Origin: Ophiostoma sp. CBS 140.51
Taxonomy: Eukaryota > Ascomycota > Sordariomycetes > Ophiostomatales > Ophiostomataceae
Direction: 5' to 3'
Assembly: GCA_029298735.1 (NCBI GenBank)
Contig: JANSLP010000168.1
Location: 1-64,000 of the forward strand
DNA: 64,000 nucleotides
Shown here: positions 34,644-46,600 of the stretch, one piece after another
Numbering within the stretch: the first letter of the stretch is position 1
Layout: every line of letters begins with the position of its first letter
Position numbers and translations under genes: made by a program
The notes under the pieces: model-generated
What the model saw: only the letters and a program-made list of their open reading frames with translations
Database searches by the model: none
Told to the model about the DNA's origin: nothing

Positions 34644-37392
34644 ATGAATACGGTACACTCCACCAGTGCAACCCTTGCCTCCCTCAACTCAACAGACGGC
34701 TACGATTCCGATGGCATCGTTCCGCGGGAGAGCCCGCCCCTACAGCAAAAGACGCTGAAGCTGCGCATAACTCCTAGCCCCCCGCCCAAAGTGACTGAAG
34801 TTAGTCGTTCCTCTAAAGCCTCTTCCCCTTCCACATCCCGTCACCGTTCCTCTTCTAATCGTCGTCGCAAGGCCAAACCGTCACTCGGACAGACTGTGTT
34901 GCTGCAGTATATGGCAGGTGGGCGGAATCCTGATATTGCTCGTTTTGAAAGCGAACGTGTCCCTTCGGACGTTTCTGATAGCGAGGACGACGAGGACGAT
35001 CTGGACAACAATATTGGCCGGACCCGCGAATCAACATCGGAATTTATAAACCACGATTCTGATAGCGACAAGGACAACGAGGAAAACGAGGGTGGCGCGG
35101 AAGAGGACGAGAGCCGAAGGCGCCGCAAAGACATATCTATTCAGAATCACAACCGTCTGTTTTTAGGAGAGGCAAGCCGACGAAAATCACCAAATTCAAA
35201 CCCATCAAGGCCGGATCAGCAACAAAGGCCAATATACAGCGAAGGGCAGCGTGGACGGTCTCCTGGAAACAGCTCACGGCAACAAAACTCCAACAGCCAA
35301 CCAAAATCCGACAACGGCGATGACGCCATGTCCTTGGACGAGCCAAGCCCACCGCCGCAGAGGCCACAGCAACAGCCACGATCGCAGGAACGGACTCACG
35401 ATAGTGGCAAGGCACAGCAGCACGGCCATGATCATGAACGCCAAAAGACCCAATCAACAGAGGTCAGACTTCCGTCTGTGGATGTCAATCTCGCTGCTAT
35501 CGCCCTGGCCGCAACCGGTATCGCAATACCAGGACATCGAGGGTCAGCAAAAAGTACAGAGGGCATGAGGGCCAGCAGCACGGGAGCCTACTCTACAAGC
35601 ACAGCAACATCTCTCCGTGCCCCGTCCGAACTGCCGCCACCGCCCCAACGGTCACCAGGAGCTAAGAGGGATCACGATGGCGTCCTGAAGCCTATATCCA
35701 TGGCACCCGGTTCACTCTCCTTAGACAGCAGTATATCATCTCCACAACCACACCATGGATGCCAGGCTGGCTCGATGGAAGCCCCAGGCAGCCGAAGCGG
35801 TAGTGGCCTTAGTCCAGAACAAATGCGCCGCCAATACTCTTCGTCGTCACAAAATGCCGTGCCCGCACATTCCCCTCGCCCCGGCAGTACAGCTTCATAC
35901 CAGGACCAACAGTCGGACCAGTCCCAGTTATTAACACCAGCGTCTGCCATCACTCCCGGGGCCATGTCCGCTTCTTCGACCACCTTTCCTCCCATCATAC
36001 CGAGAGACGATCGTTCGGTGGCCAGCAGCACCGGAGCAGCATCACTCGCCACACCCTCGTCAACACACTCTCCAAACGACTATCACTCGCCGTTCTCGCC
36101 GAGCGGCGCTGGTATAGCCGTTTCACCTGCGCAGGTCACGGCATTCTCACCCCGGAGCCAGGCCGATTTCCATCTTTCTCGACAATCGACCGGAAACTCC
36201 CTCCCTTCCCTACCTCCGATCCAGCCCTACAGTTCACCACGACACGACATCAACAACGCCGCTTCTCCCATGTCTGCGGGTACTCCGGCTGGTCACACTC
36301 CTAGTAACCATAGTAGTAACGGTAGCGTCGGTCAATCTCAACATAACCTCCTCCCTCCAATCCGCGAGCACCTTGCCGGTCCTCTCACCGAATCGAGCCC
36401 GACAGGCGGCGACGGCCGACGGGCACCACCCCCATTTCTGCCACCATCGACCGGATACACAAGGCTCCCGTCCATGCCCCATTCTCACCACTCGTCTCCG
36501 ACTTCGCCTGGTGAGATGTTCCGGCGAAATAGCGACCTCGCGTCACCAAACAGTGCTCCTCAATACTATGCTCCGAGCGCCCCATCCAGCTATGGCGGAA
36601 GCCGGCGGGGCACGACCGATTATGGTGCAGACACTCCGACGTCAGAGCCTCACTATGGGACTCCCGGATCGACAGGCCGGCCCGCAGCATCTCCTGGGCG
36701 TTTGTTGAACCCGATAGCCGCTTCTCCGCTGCCAGGATCTATCGTTTTACCTCCCGTTAGACACGACAGCACACTGCGCCAGCAGCCGAGTTTTGAGTCG
36801 TTGACGAGCCACATGCAACCGCACTCACCCAATGGGCAGCAAATCCCACCGATGCAGCAGCAACACAAGCAAGGACACTTACTCCCGCCACCACCGCCCC
36901 CTCCGCAACACAACCAACAACAGCAGGCACCGCCGCAACAGTTACACACGACCGCTCAAGGCCCATATAAGTGCAACGTGCCAGGCTGCACAGCCGCGCC
37001 GTTCCCGACACAATACCTGTTGAACTCGCACGCCAACGTACACTCTTCTGAACGGCCGCACTACTGCCCTGTGCGAGGGTGCTCACGAAGCGAGGGCGGC
37101 AAGGGCTTCAAGCGCAAGAACGAGATGATTCGCCATGGTCTCGTTCACCAATCTCCGGGCTATGTGTGCCCGTTCTGTCCGGACCGCGAGCATAAGTACC
37201 CCCGTCCGGACAATCTACAGAGGTAAGCCGATACAAATGTGCGGTCCTTTCCCTCCTCTTCATTTTCTAACCTTTTCTTCTAGGCACGTCCGTGTTCACC
37301 ACAAGGACCGAAACAAAGACGACCCGTTGCTGCGCGAAGTATTGGCCCAGCGCGCCGAGGGTCCCAGCCGTGGCCGTCGGCGTCGGCTATAA
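34644..37392 (+). CDS. C2H2 zinc-finger transcription factor
   Basis: Two exons, 34644-37222 and 37284-37392 (61-nt intron, GTAAGC donor, TCTAAC branch, CTAG acceptor), giving 895 residues. The first ~770 residues are disordered: Ser/Pro/Gln-rich, an acidic block SEDDEDDLDNN near residue 115, basic RHRSSSNRRRKAK near 70, and poly-Pro/Gln just before the fingers. Residues ~777-871 hold three C2H2 fingers: CNVPGC with HANVH; CPVRGC with a long loop and HGLVH; CPFC with HVRVHH. The third finger is completed only by splicing (DNLQ-R-HVRVHH), which supports the intron. It ends in a basic GRRRRL tail. A nuclear DNA-binding regulator is the clear inference; its targets are unknown. The unusually long upstream region suggests complex regulation. 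Confidence 0.9.
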
Positions 37393-37854
37393 TACGATTC
37401 AACAGGCAAAAAAAGAAAACAAAAAGAAAAAGAGAAACGAAAATAAAAACAGCATATACGTTCATCTGTTCCATGTTCATATATTAAGCCTAGATGATCA
37501 AATGTAATGGGATTTGATCTTTAGCAAAAGGGAAATAAATAAGGACGGCGGCGGTATATATGGGAGAGGAATATGGGTATTTTTGCAGCGTTTTGTCGTG
37601 CTTCCTTCAACTGCATACGATCTTCTTGTTTGGTTTATTTACATTTAACGACATACCCCTTTCTGTTTTCAGTTCATGTTTATTGCCTTAAAAATTACAT
37701 TTACATTTCTGTTTGCTTAAACTTCAACAAAAAAAGAGAATGACATTTATCCGGCGCTTCCAGGTCAGCGACTGCAATTGCTCAAAAAAAAACGGTCTGA
37801 ACAAATATTATTGAAACTCTATCATCCTAAGTTCCATTAAATCCCCCTTCAAAA
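37393..37854. other. Intergenic region between converging genes
   Basis: AT-rich 3' flanks of the zinc-finger gene and of the minus-strand membrane protein gene, with A-rich runs near 37,410-37,450 and 37,780. No gene or structured element is recognised. Confidence 0.5.
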
Positions 37855-38247
37855 TTAATGTGTCCGCACTCCTCCACTAGAGACAATCGGGGATGATTCC
37901 AGTGGCAGGTTCTGCGCCAGCGTCACGGCTGCCGCAACGGTCCCTGAGGCGAGTCCCAGAGGCACGCACAGGTAGCCGAGTTCGTCGCGCTTGCCAGCGT
38001 GGTACAGAACAATCGAGCAGAGCGAGCCGGGGATGCCGATAGCGGCGGCGGTGATGATGATGGTTTGACGGATGAGTAAAAGCAGCGGTGAGTAGCCGTC
38101 GGACGATTCGTCAGAGGGCAGCAACGCGGCGGCGAGGAGGGCGATGATGACCACAACGGGGAGAAGGATGCGAGTCGGGTTGCTGGCTCCGTGATGGTGT
38201 TGTGCGCGGACAGCGGCCGCTTGCGCATAAGTGTGGAACGAAGTCAT
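37855..38247 (-). CDS. Small membrane protein, function unknown (130 aa)
   Basis: Single-exon 130-residue protein from ATG at 38247 to TAA at 37855. Three hydrophobic segments are visible: LLPVVVIIALLAAALLP; an Ile/Ala-rich span TIIITAAAIGIPGSLCSIVL; and LCVPLGLASGTVAAAVTLAQ. The short N-terminus (MTSFHTYAQAAAVRAQHHHG) has no clear cleavable signal. GC-rich third positions support coding. No family is recognised. Its upstream frame is open without an ATG into a pyrimidine-rich leader. Confidence 0.65.
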   Translation of the reverse strand: MTSFHTYAQAAAVRAQHHHGASNPTRILLPVVVIIALLAAALLPSDESSDGYSPLLLLIRQTIIITAAAIGIPGSLCSIVLYHAGKRDELGYLCVPLGLASGTVAAAVTLAQNLPLESSPIVSSGGVRTH

Positions 38248-39452
38248 TGCGGTGGGTGGGCGAAGAACTGCAAGTGCAGAATGCAAGAGGTTTGCAAAGG
38301 GCAAAGGAGATGGCGGTCGCGATGTGAGTGAAGAAGAGGTGGTGAAGAAATAGGATGAAGACGTGTGAGGTGAGGTGAGATAAAGCTCCTTCGCGCGGAA
38401 CAGCCTGTGGAGAAACTCCCCAAATCCTATTTCCAGTGGCCCCACTTGCATGCCGTCCCCTCTATGTGGACAACGTATTTCCGACCAGACATCTGTCTGT
38501 CTACAACATCTGGTCAACCACTTCAGTGAGAATCCCGGCCTCGTGTCGGTCAAATATATTTTATAATTCTGTAAAATTGTCGGTAGTGGTTGGTGCTGCA
38601 GGTTGTATATCTTGTGATTCCATACATAAATCTTACAGATAAAGGGTGTCGTTTGTAGATGGCACCGTCAGCGAGAAAAATAGGGTCTATCTGTCACTGT
38701 AAATTCTCTAATATGCTTTTAAATGTCCTTCATTTTCAGTCATACTTTGACATATCTATCTTCGTAGGGAAGAAGCAGTCTCGGAGTGGGTTTATAGTCG
38801 TCTGTTGGGAAAGAGCGAGTGTCGATCTTTTGCCATCTTGGAAGGTGGTCACCATCTGGTGGTCTCTCATTACGCCTGTCACTTACAACACCTTTCCAAC
38901 CACAACTTGCATTTTAATTTTAGTAGAAATAAAAAACAAGCGACCTTAAATCAAGTTCATATTTGAAAACAAGCAAAATTTTGATTTTTTTTCTTTTCTT
39001 CGCCATTGTTTACTTTTTTTTCAACCCTTTCATTACGTCGACCTGTCATGACGTTCTCGCCAGCTGGCAGGTGGGTCCACCTGGCTGATGTTCTCAGGCC
39101 AATCACAGTACTCAAATACCATTTTGAGCTTCTTAGTGCTTGCCATTCCCGCAAGCGGTCCCCGCCTACCAAAACGAGGGAAAAAGTGGTGCGGAGTTTG
39201 TTGGCAGCCAAGTTGGTCCGATGTGAGAGGGGTCTTTTTCTTAGGCGAAAAAAAGTTGCACCAAAATCGACGAAAAAAAGATCTCCTGATGCTAGACCAC
39301 TGAACAACAGCTCGACCTCACCCCCCTCCGATTCCCTCGCGGACCTTTCCACAACGACCAATTGCTCGACAACAAACAAGCGGCGACAATTGACAAGCAC
39401 GAGACATTCTTATACACCGTATTAGAGCACACACAAACACGCACACGCCGAC
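38248..39452. other. Divergent intergenic region
   Basis: Upstream regions of the small membrane protein (minus) and the COX14-like gene (plus). The stretch 38,560-39,030 is AT-rich. The last ~150 nt before 39453 are CA-rich (ACACAAACACGCACACG), a common fungal leader composition. No further gene is supported. Confidence 0.45.
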
Positions 39453-40669
39453 ATGGCCATCAGAAAACTGGCGCAGAGCGTCTCGGACGCCACGCGCTTC
39501 ACCTCGACAACACCTCACGTCTGGAGCGCTGCCGCTGCCGCCTCTGTCCGCCGGGCCACCTCTCCACAAGCCGCCTTTGCCTCCTCCTCCTCTTCTTCTT
39601 CCGTCAACAACAAAAACGCCCGCTTCCAGAGCCCTGCAAGCGGCAGCAAATCATCATCACCAGCAGCACGATCGGCACAAGCATCGCGGCGAGGCCCTGC
39701 GCCACCCGGTGCCGGCGGTCCCCGTCCCCCTCCTGGCCGTGGCCCTGCCGCTGCTCCTATTGCTGGCGAAACCCCCGAGCAGAAGGTCGCCCGTCTCCGC
39801 GCTGCCCACCAGGCCGCCAAGAACGCACAAGTCTCGTCGATTGATCGTATGATTAGCGGCACCCGCCGGGTCTTTGACAATGCCCACCGCTTCACCATTA
39901 TCGGTTTGATCGGTTTCACCGGTAAGTAGAGCTCTTGACATTCTGTCCTTGTTGCTACGCACCCACTAACAGAACAGCCATCGCCGGTCTTTTGACGGCT
40001 TACACGACCGTCGACATGCTGCGGTTCAACAGCCGCCGAAAGAAGGAGTTTATGGCCGCCCAACAGCAGATGGAGGCCGACAGTCTGGCCGCCGCCCGTC
40101 TGGCGTTTATGCGCGGCGATGCTACGCCTGAGCAGGTCCTGATGGTCGAGGCAGCCAACGCACAGGCTGTGCGGGATGGTCTTCTGACCACGGACGGAAA
40201 GACCAGCGGTGGTGCCAGCGCCAGTGGCGGCGAGGAGGCCATCTTCAAGGTGCCCAGCCTGCTGGGTGCGCCGGCCCCTATTAAGGAGTCTACCGAGAAG
40301 GCAGAGGCTGCCGCTGCTTCCGAGAAGAAGTCGGGCGGTGTCCGCTCGTGGTTCTCGTCGACGCTGTCGCGCGAGGAGGAGGGCGAGGCTGCTGGTTCGT
40401 CGCAGCGCCGTCTGGGCTACGAGAGCCTGTGCGAAGAGGATGACGCGACGGGTGTGCGCGAGAGCGATGTGGTGCGCGCGTTGGAGCAGAAGCAAAAAGC
40501 GGCTGCTGCCGCGTACCAGGCGATTTCTGACCGCGCACAGCAGGCGCTGGAAAAGGAGAAGACAAACCAGCGCGAAGGTGGCCCGCTAGACCGTCTAGGC
40601 CTCGACGAGAAGAACAACGGCACGGCGGCGACGCCCGCGGCCCCGGCTCCCAAGAAGAGCTGGTGGTAA
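39453..40669 (+). CDS. COX14-like mitochondrial cytochrome oxidase assembly protein
   Basis: Two exons, 39453-39921 and 39978-40669 (56-nt intron, GTAAGT donor, CACTAAC branch, GAACAG acceptor), giving 386 residues. The N-terminus (MAIRKLAQSVSDATRF) is basic and hydroxylated like a mitochondrial presequence, followed by a disordered Ser/Pro region. One transmembrane helix at about 146-168 (HRFTIIGLIGFTAIAGLLTA) crosses the splice junction; then comes the conserved DMLRFNSRRKKEFMAAQQQM and a long charged Ala/Glu-rich tail ending APKKSWW. I associate this helix plus RRKKE block with fungal COX14-family inner-membrane proteins, which chaperone Cox1 during complex IV assembly. Mitochondrial location is fairly sure; the precise family name is less so. 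Confidence 0.65.
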
Positions 40670-41703
40670 TCGACGAGTGACGACGCAAAGAGTGGTAGCG
40701 AATAACGAAAGGGGTCGTTTGTTTGAGACGTGGTTGACAAAAAGTAAAAAGCAAGCACTCAAGAGTGTTTTGCTTGCTGACTGTATATTATCAAAACATA
40801 AAAGAGGGTTGGTGGTTTTTTTATATTTATGCCTGTTTCTTCCTTCACATCACATTTCTCTCCCACTTCATCTCTTCCTGTCTTCTTTTGCATATTGTGG
40901 CGTCTCAGGAGAGCATGGACTGCCGGTTCAATAAACACACATGACAAACCACGACATCTTCTCGTTAACGATTTGAGTGAATTTGTATGTTGGCCACTTT
41001 CATCATCTCTACCGTATACTGATATCAATATCACTTCACAGTCGCAGTAAGCATGCAGGCAGAGGTCGAGAACTTTGGTTGTAGTAAAAGCCAGCCGAAA
41101 TATCTTCTTTGGTGGTTTGGATTTGCATTGTTTGTCTGCAGTCTGGTCATGTTCTCATTATAGTGTACTAGTAAAGGTGATACAGGGAAAGGAATGGAAG
41201 GGGTATTAGTCGGTGGAAAGAAAGGAGTGAATGGCAATAAGCAAATAAAAGCAAGTATGCACGTGTCGTTTGTGGCTGCTGTAGTTCCGAGCCCCGAAGT
41301 GCCGCTGTTGTATCCCGTTGATTTGCAGTGTAGAACATAGCAAATCAGTGCTGCTGATGTAGCTGCAAGCCAGAAAAAAAAGGAATGTGTGAAAACTCCG
41401 TGGAGCCCATGGATCAATATGCCTTGATCCCCGTTTGCCGTGAAGAAAATATAAAATAAAAAGAAACCTTGAACGTCGCCATGCTGAGGTAGGAAAGCAA
41501 AAATATAAGCACACACTGTAAAGGAAATAGAGAAAACGCCGTAGGAAATGGAGCAAAAAAAAGAGAGAGAGAGAAAAGGAGTGGAAATAGTCGGTAATGG
41601 TCGTGGTCAACCCGAGTTGGGGGGCAATGTGAAAAGAATGCCGAAACACACAGAGAGAGAAAGGAGATCAACATCAGGGGAAACAGGTTTTGTTTGCTCC
41701 GTT
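40670..41703. other. Intergenic region between converging genes
   Basis: 3' flanks of the COX14-like gene and of the minus-strand gene ending near 41.7 kb. AT-rich around 40,790-40,850 and 41,160-41,260; GAGA-rich near 41,555-41,580. No gene is supported. Confidence 0.45.
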
Positions 41704-42132
41704 TCAGATACTCCGGTGGAATGTCTGGGAAAGTTGGCGATAATTCTGTTCTCGATTCCGTGCCGTTTTCGACGCCCGGCTAGTCGTTCGTGCCAAAGTA
41801 TTATCTGGGAGAGGGGTGGCTGTGTCGATATTGTCGATCTGCAGCGCCTTGATAGTGTCGACTGTCTTGTCGGTGATGTCGGTACTCGGACGGTTCTCTT
41901 CGGCCTTCTCGTTGACAGCAGGAAGGGCCTTTTGCTCCGCGCCAGCCTCGGCAGCCTTGAACTCGTCAAGAAGCTTCTGTCTGCGCAGAATCTTCTCCCG
42001 AATGCGGGCACGCTGCTGAGCAACAGCAGAGAGCACAACCTTCGTCCGATCACTTAGGTTGGCTTCCCTCCGCGACCAACTTCTTGTCACGACGCCCTCC
42101 TTGGCAGGCTCGACGAGGACTGATCGCCCATT
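41704..42132 (-). other. Coding-like in-frame extension after a TAG stop
   Basis: Directly after the TAG (42135-42133) of the upstream gene, the same frame stays open for 142 codons to TGA at 41704. It has fungal codon bias and a helical, charged sequence (RTKVVLSAVAQQRARIREKI, LRRQKLLDEFKAAEAGAEQ). It has no ATG, so it can only be translated as a continuation. A 69-nt in-frame intron (GTGAGA at 42200 to CAG at 42132-42134-region upstream of TCCTCGTC, about 42119) would remove the stop and fuse the parts, deleting the CxxC tail. Otherwise it is a nonsense-truncated tail or an assembly error. Confidence 0.55.
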
Positions 42133-43310
42133 CTAAGAAACAATGATGTGGTTGAAGTGGCCGGGAACTCTGTTGCGGCACTTCTCACAGTCGGCACGGT
42201 AACCTATACTGAACGACTTCTTCATGCCGGGCTGCTGCGTCCACGCAACGATCGTGTGGCGGCTGCGCGTGTGGCCCTTCCGGGGTGACGGCGTAGCTGC
42301 CGGGTCGCTGTCCAGAGCGCTGCCACGGATGGGGGAAGAGCCCATTGGTGCAGGCGACGAACGCATTGCGGATGACCGGTTCGGTGTGTTGAGAAGCTCG
42401 TCGTCGTGCTCACCGCAACCCTCGATGTGCTCATGGGACTGCTCGTGGCTCTGGAGAGCCATGCTGTCGAGGACCATATCGGGGCTGCCGGCTTCTTCGA
42501 TGCCGCTCTCGCTGATAGGCGAAGGCAGCGACCGGTTCTGGACCATGGACCACTCACCCATTACGGCAGGGTGCTCCAGAGTGCGGGGCACAGAGCGGTC
42601 TTCGGTCGCGACGGCCGGTGTCGGGGTTGCCATGCTGTTGTGCATCACGTTGCCGGCCGCGCCGCCCCAGTTGTTCCCACGGACCTGGACGGCGAAGCTA
42701 GGCTGGATCGGTGTCGGCATGCGGCTGGCAATAACCGAGTCCTGGTCGGGTTGTGATGGGCCGGGCACGAGGTGCTCCTGTTGCTGTGCGTAGTTCATGT
42801 GTGCAGGTGGGCTCAACATGTCGTCAGTAGCCATATCCATGTCCATGTCGCCGCTCTCGACAACGGCGGGAACAACGCCCTGGTGGGCATAAATCGACTG
42901 CTGCTGCTGCAGAGCTGCCTGCTGTGTGGCATGCTGGAGGTGTGCCTGCGGTGCGCTCTCCGAAAACGAGCCAGGCGGGGTCATCGCGGGATCCGGGCGT
43001 TGTTGACCGGCCTCGGAGCCAACGGCGAGATCCCATTTCCGCTGTGATGTTGGCGAAGTCCTAAACGGCAGCGTTTGCAACCGTTTCTAGAGATGATGCG
43101 TTAGTATCGAGACAGTTTTATGGGTTTCGGCCTTTGCCGGCACGGCTGGTAACATCCGCATCGATTGTGCAGCTTCGATGCTTCGATGGATTTTCGATGG
43201 CTTACATTTCTGTGCTCGGTAAAGCCCATGGCCGCCTCTTCCTCATGGTACCGTTTTAATGGACCACGAGGGTAGTCAAAGTCCGCAGACTCTGGTTGTG
43301 AGGAGAACAT
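42133..43310 (-). CDS. Disordered protein with C-terminal CxxC motif, unknown function
   Basis: Two exons, 43310-43206 and 43086-42133, separated by a 119-nt intron (GTAAGC donor, TACTAAC branch, TCTAG acceptor), giving 352 residues up to TAG. The N-terminus MFSSQPESADFDYPRGPLKR leads into NKRLQTLPFRTSP across the junction. The middle is disordered and rich in Gln, Met/Asp and Ser/Pro. The C-terminus is basic (SPRKGHTRSRHTIVAWTQQP) and then GYRADCEKCRNRVPGHFNHI, whose CxxC could bind metal, ending IVS. No enzyme family is recognised; the composition suggests a regulatory or scaffolding protein. The frame continues past the stop for another 142 codons (see the adjoining entry), so the true C-terminus is uncertain. 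Confidence 0.7.
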
Positions 43311-43585
43311 GATTACAGACGCTCTTTGTGAAATGGAAATTGAGAGAGGTAGTGATGTATTGGTTGAGTTGATAAAAAAAGAGAGCGAGAACGGAACGAA
43401 GAGAGAGGAGTGTGAGGACGAAAGAGAAGAGGGGAGGGGAAGACTAGGAAAATGTGGGCACTGTGGTCGTTGACTCGTACTCGCAGCACGAAGGCTCAGT
43501 GAGGCAGGGACAACAAAACAATAGCAGCTTAGTAGTAATCGGAAGGAAGTGCTGGAGAGCTGCTGCAGGAGGCTGGGGTTCAATA

Positions 43586-43622
43586 GGCTAGCACTGTGTG
43601 GCCAAGTGGTAGCCCCCATGCG
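43586..43622 (-). repeat. Short dispersed motif, copy 2 (tRNA A-box-like)
   Basis: GGCTAGCAC (43586-43594) and, 4 nt later, the 24-nt element starting TGGCCAAGTGGTAGC (43599-43622). It matches copy 1 at 16510-16581 except for one base and a 35-nt shorter spacer. It lies about 276-312 nt upstream of the minus-strand ATG at 43310. Confidence 0.45.
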
Positions 43623-46600
43623 ACAAAAAAGCCTGGCGAGATTGGCTGCTGAACAACCGGACTTCAGCCCCAGAAGGCAAGTGCCACCCAGTGAAAACGA
43701 TAGTGGCGGAGAGGGTCTTCCTGCAGGTCAGTCGATAGTGACAAGAAGGGCGGAAGGAACAGCTCGCGGACAGCGCCGCAGAAAAATGGCAGGAGCAACC
43801 GGACGGGAAGGGAGGCGTCGAAAGTAAGATGTAAGATGCTTTAATTCACGTTTCTTTTTGTCCGGAATTGAATTGGTCGCGTTGGATGGCGAGTATTGGC
43901 GGCGAATCTGGTTGGACGAGGTGGGTGAATGGGGAATAAAAGAGGAAAACAAAGAAAATAAAAGGCGAACAATGAAGGATAGGATTAGAAGAAGAAAATA
44001 AGTAAATAGAAAAGATGTTAAGATGCTAGAAGAAGACACGAAAACGTGAGGCAAAAAGGTAAGCCAGTAACGGGAAGAAAACAGGAATCAATGTGAGACA
44101 ATAAAAGAACCTGGCAGCAGCAAGGTTTGGTGTATTATGAGCGGGTTCAAGGCGGACTTGTAAGAACTAAAGAGGTCTGGCGATGTTTATGGAAAAAGAG
44201 AAAGAAGGGAGAAAGAAAAGAATTGGAACTTGAAGAGGACAAGTCGAAAGTAAAGAAAACAAACACTGACCACCTGTCTAGGTGTTATCTGACATACGAC
44301 TACGGAGCTCGGAAGGCCTTTCCCAGAGAGATAATCGCGAGACAGTCATGGACATCAATAGACAAGAGATCCCACAAAAGGAGTGGCTGTAGGTAAACAG
44401 CGAGCGAGACAAGGCAGCACGGACGTTTGTAATGGAGGGGAAAGGAAGGCCAAAACTCCGTCTCCACCATACCGACAGACAGAACACGGCAAGAATAGAG
44501 GGGAGCTTTTGGCTTCGCTTCTGGCTGGCCTTACCAGGCCGCCCAGGGGAGATGGAATCCCCTTACCCAAAGCGACATAAGCGAGCATCGCAGGGCCCTT
44601 CCAGGCCGCTGGATCATCAACTCTGGGCCAGGCCTAGCGGATGGGAACGAGTGTGACTGCACGGCGTGGGCCGTCAAGGTTGTCTTTCGTGTTTACCTGA
44701 GAAGAAAGAAAGGTGGGGCGCGTCTTGGGTGTCGGCTGAGGGTGACCGTGGCTGGCAGCGAAAGGATCTCGTATTTTCCTGCGATGCACTCGTATTTTTT
44801 TTGTTGATTTTCCCTATTCTCCATTGCTCTTCTACTTCCCGGTGAAGGATGAGTACGGGTGATCTCCAACTTACCAAAAGGACATGAAGACAAAGTGAAG
44901 GTCAAAAAGAGAAATGAGGAACTGACAGTGTCACAAATGATCGTCTCTATTTGGTGGCCGGCAGCCTGAACCACTGGCTGGTATGTGCCGAGCGCATCTG
45001 CTACGAGACATTGTTCTTTTGCTGCCTCGACTGTTTCTTTCTTTTCTTTTCTAGGTCTCAATGGCCCTGTCAGATTTAATAACCCGTCTGTTGGAAACCC
45101 TCTTGCTGGGTAGAACCGCCTCGTTGGATTGGCCGAGCTGATTGTTCTTCGTCGTCTTCTCCGCGTTTCTGGATGCGCTCACCGTGACATTGGCGATTGC
45201 CACGGGTCTGCAAGTTTCAGGACTGCCTCAAGATGAACCGGGGGCAGTGCAGAGCTTTGCAAACATTGTCGCAACGACGCGTCCACGGGGAGCAGGATGG
45301 TGCTTTCATTGTTTTATCTGAAGCAGAAAGGACGACGCAAAAGAAAAAATTGGGAAACGTAAACAACAGCAGAGCGTATTCTTGGCTTGGCACTGCTTAC
45401 TTGCGACGAAGTTTGGTTCCATGTAAGTGGATTTACAGCCAAATGCCCTCCACGGGGGGGGGACGAGTCTCTGGAGATGGAGAAGTCTGGCAGTCATCAA
45501 AAGTATCTTTTGAAATTTGTCTGTTAATTTGGCGTGCATTATTTATTGACACCGGGGCTGCCTTTTGTGAGCGTATCAGTTCGGAAAATCAGCATCGCGA
45601 TCCTGGTGAAGAACAAACACAACGAGCGCATCCTCGTAGGTTCGGAGCGACCTTGCATGAAAATCATGGCACGATCAACAGACAAACTTGGTCAATAACA
45701 CCGAGAATCATGGGTTCAGGTGTTTGATATGTTTTTCGTTGCTTTTTAGTGCGTTTTATTTGTTTATTTTTTCTTGAAAAAGATTAACAAGCGCAGAGAA
45801 GGGATTTTTACAGTTATACTTGAATATTATCTAACACTCATGCAAAGCTAAACAAAGTCAAGAAATATTAGATAACATATAGTGATGTTATTTCAATACA
45901 AGCATATCACCTATCTCGAACCGTAACCGTACAGGAACACATTTCCCATACAGAAAACTACCACCATATAACAAACCTGTTCTAGGAAACGTAGACTATC
46001 AATAAGGGCAGAGAAACTTCTCCGATCATACGAGTCATGTAAGCCGTGTGGACGCCGTACTAGTGCCATATGTGCAAAAATACTCGCCGACCCAAAGTCT
46101 CGTCGGCTCCCCATGTTGAACTGCCGTTTTGGAAGGACGAACAATCACACTGCACCTCCCACGAGATTAAAATTCAATATTGTGCTCGATCATGACAAGT
46201 TACACACAGTGTTGTGCACAAAATACCAATTTTAGCTCCGGTTCTCGGTCAGCACGTTTGCCATACCATTTTTTTTGTTGATGTCCCGGTATTCTTCGGC
46301 ACGTACTTTTGACCGCCGGAGTAAATCCACTCTCACAGCTACATCCATCACGTCGTTACCCGTCGAGTGTTGGGTGCACAGGCTGTGGAGCAGAGTTGAC
46401 AAACAGCTCGCTGCCGAATAAATAACTGATTTATTGATTGTCATAACTGCATGCCAAGAATTGGAGTCGTTGCGCAGTAGGACTTCGATTATTCAAACTC
46501 TATGTTGTGGGATAGTGTTGGTTTGACACACAATAAAATCAGTTGAAAGCCAACACCCAGTCAGGCTGTTTGCACCCAGGGAAGTAGATAAATAAGAAAC

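Noticed and set aside
39515..40495. 326-codon minus-strand frame opposite the COX14-like gene
   Set aside because: Antisense shadow. It crosses the plus-strand intron and has no family features.
44289..44315. Start resembling fungal 5S rRNA (ACATACGAC)
   Set aside because: Only the first ~9 nt agree; the rest of the 5S sequence and its internal control regions are absent.
45454..45462. Nine-G run
   Set aside because: An isolated homopolymer. No other G-runs nearby would form a quadruplex.
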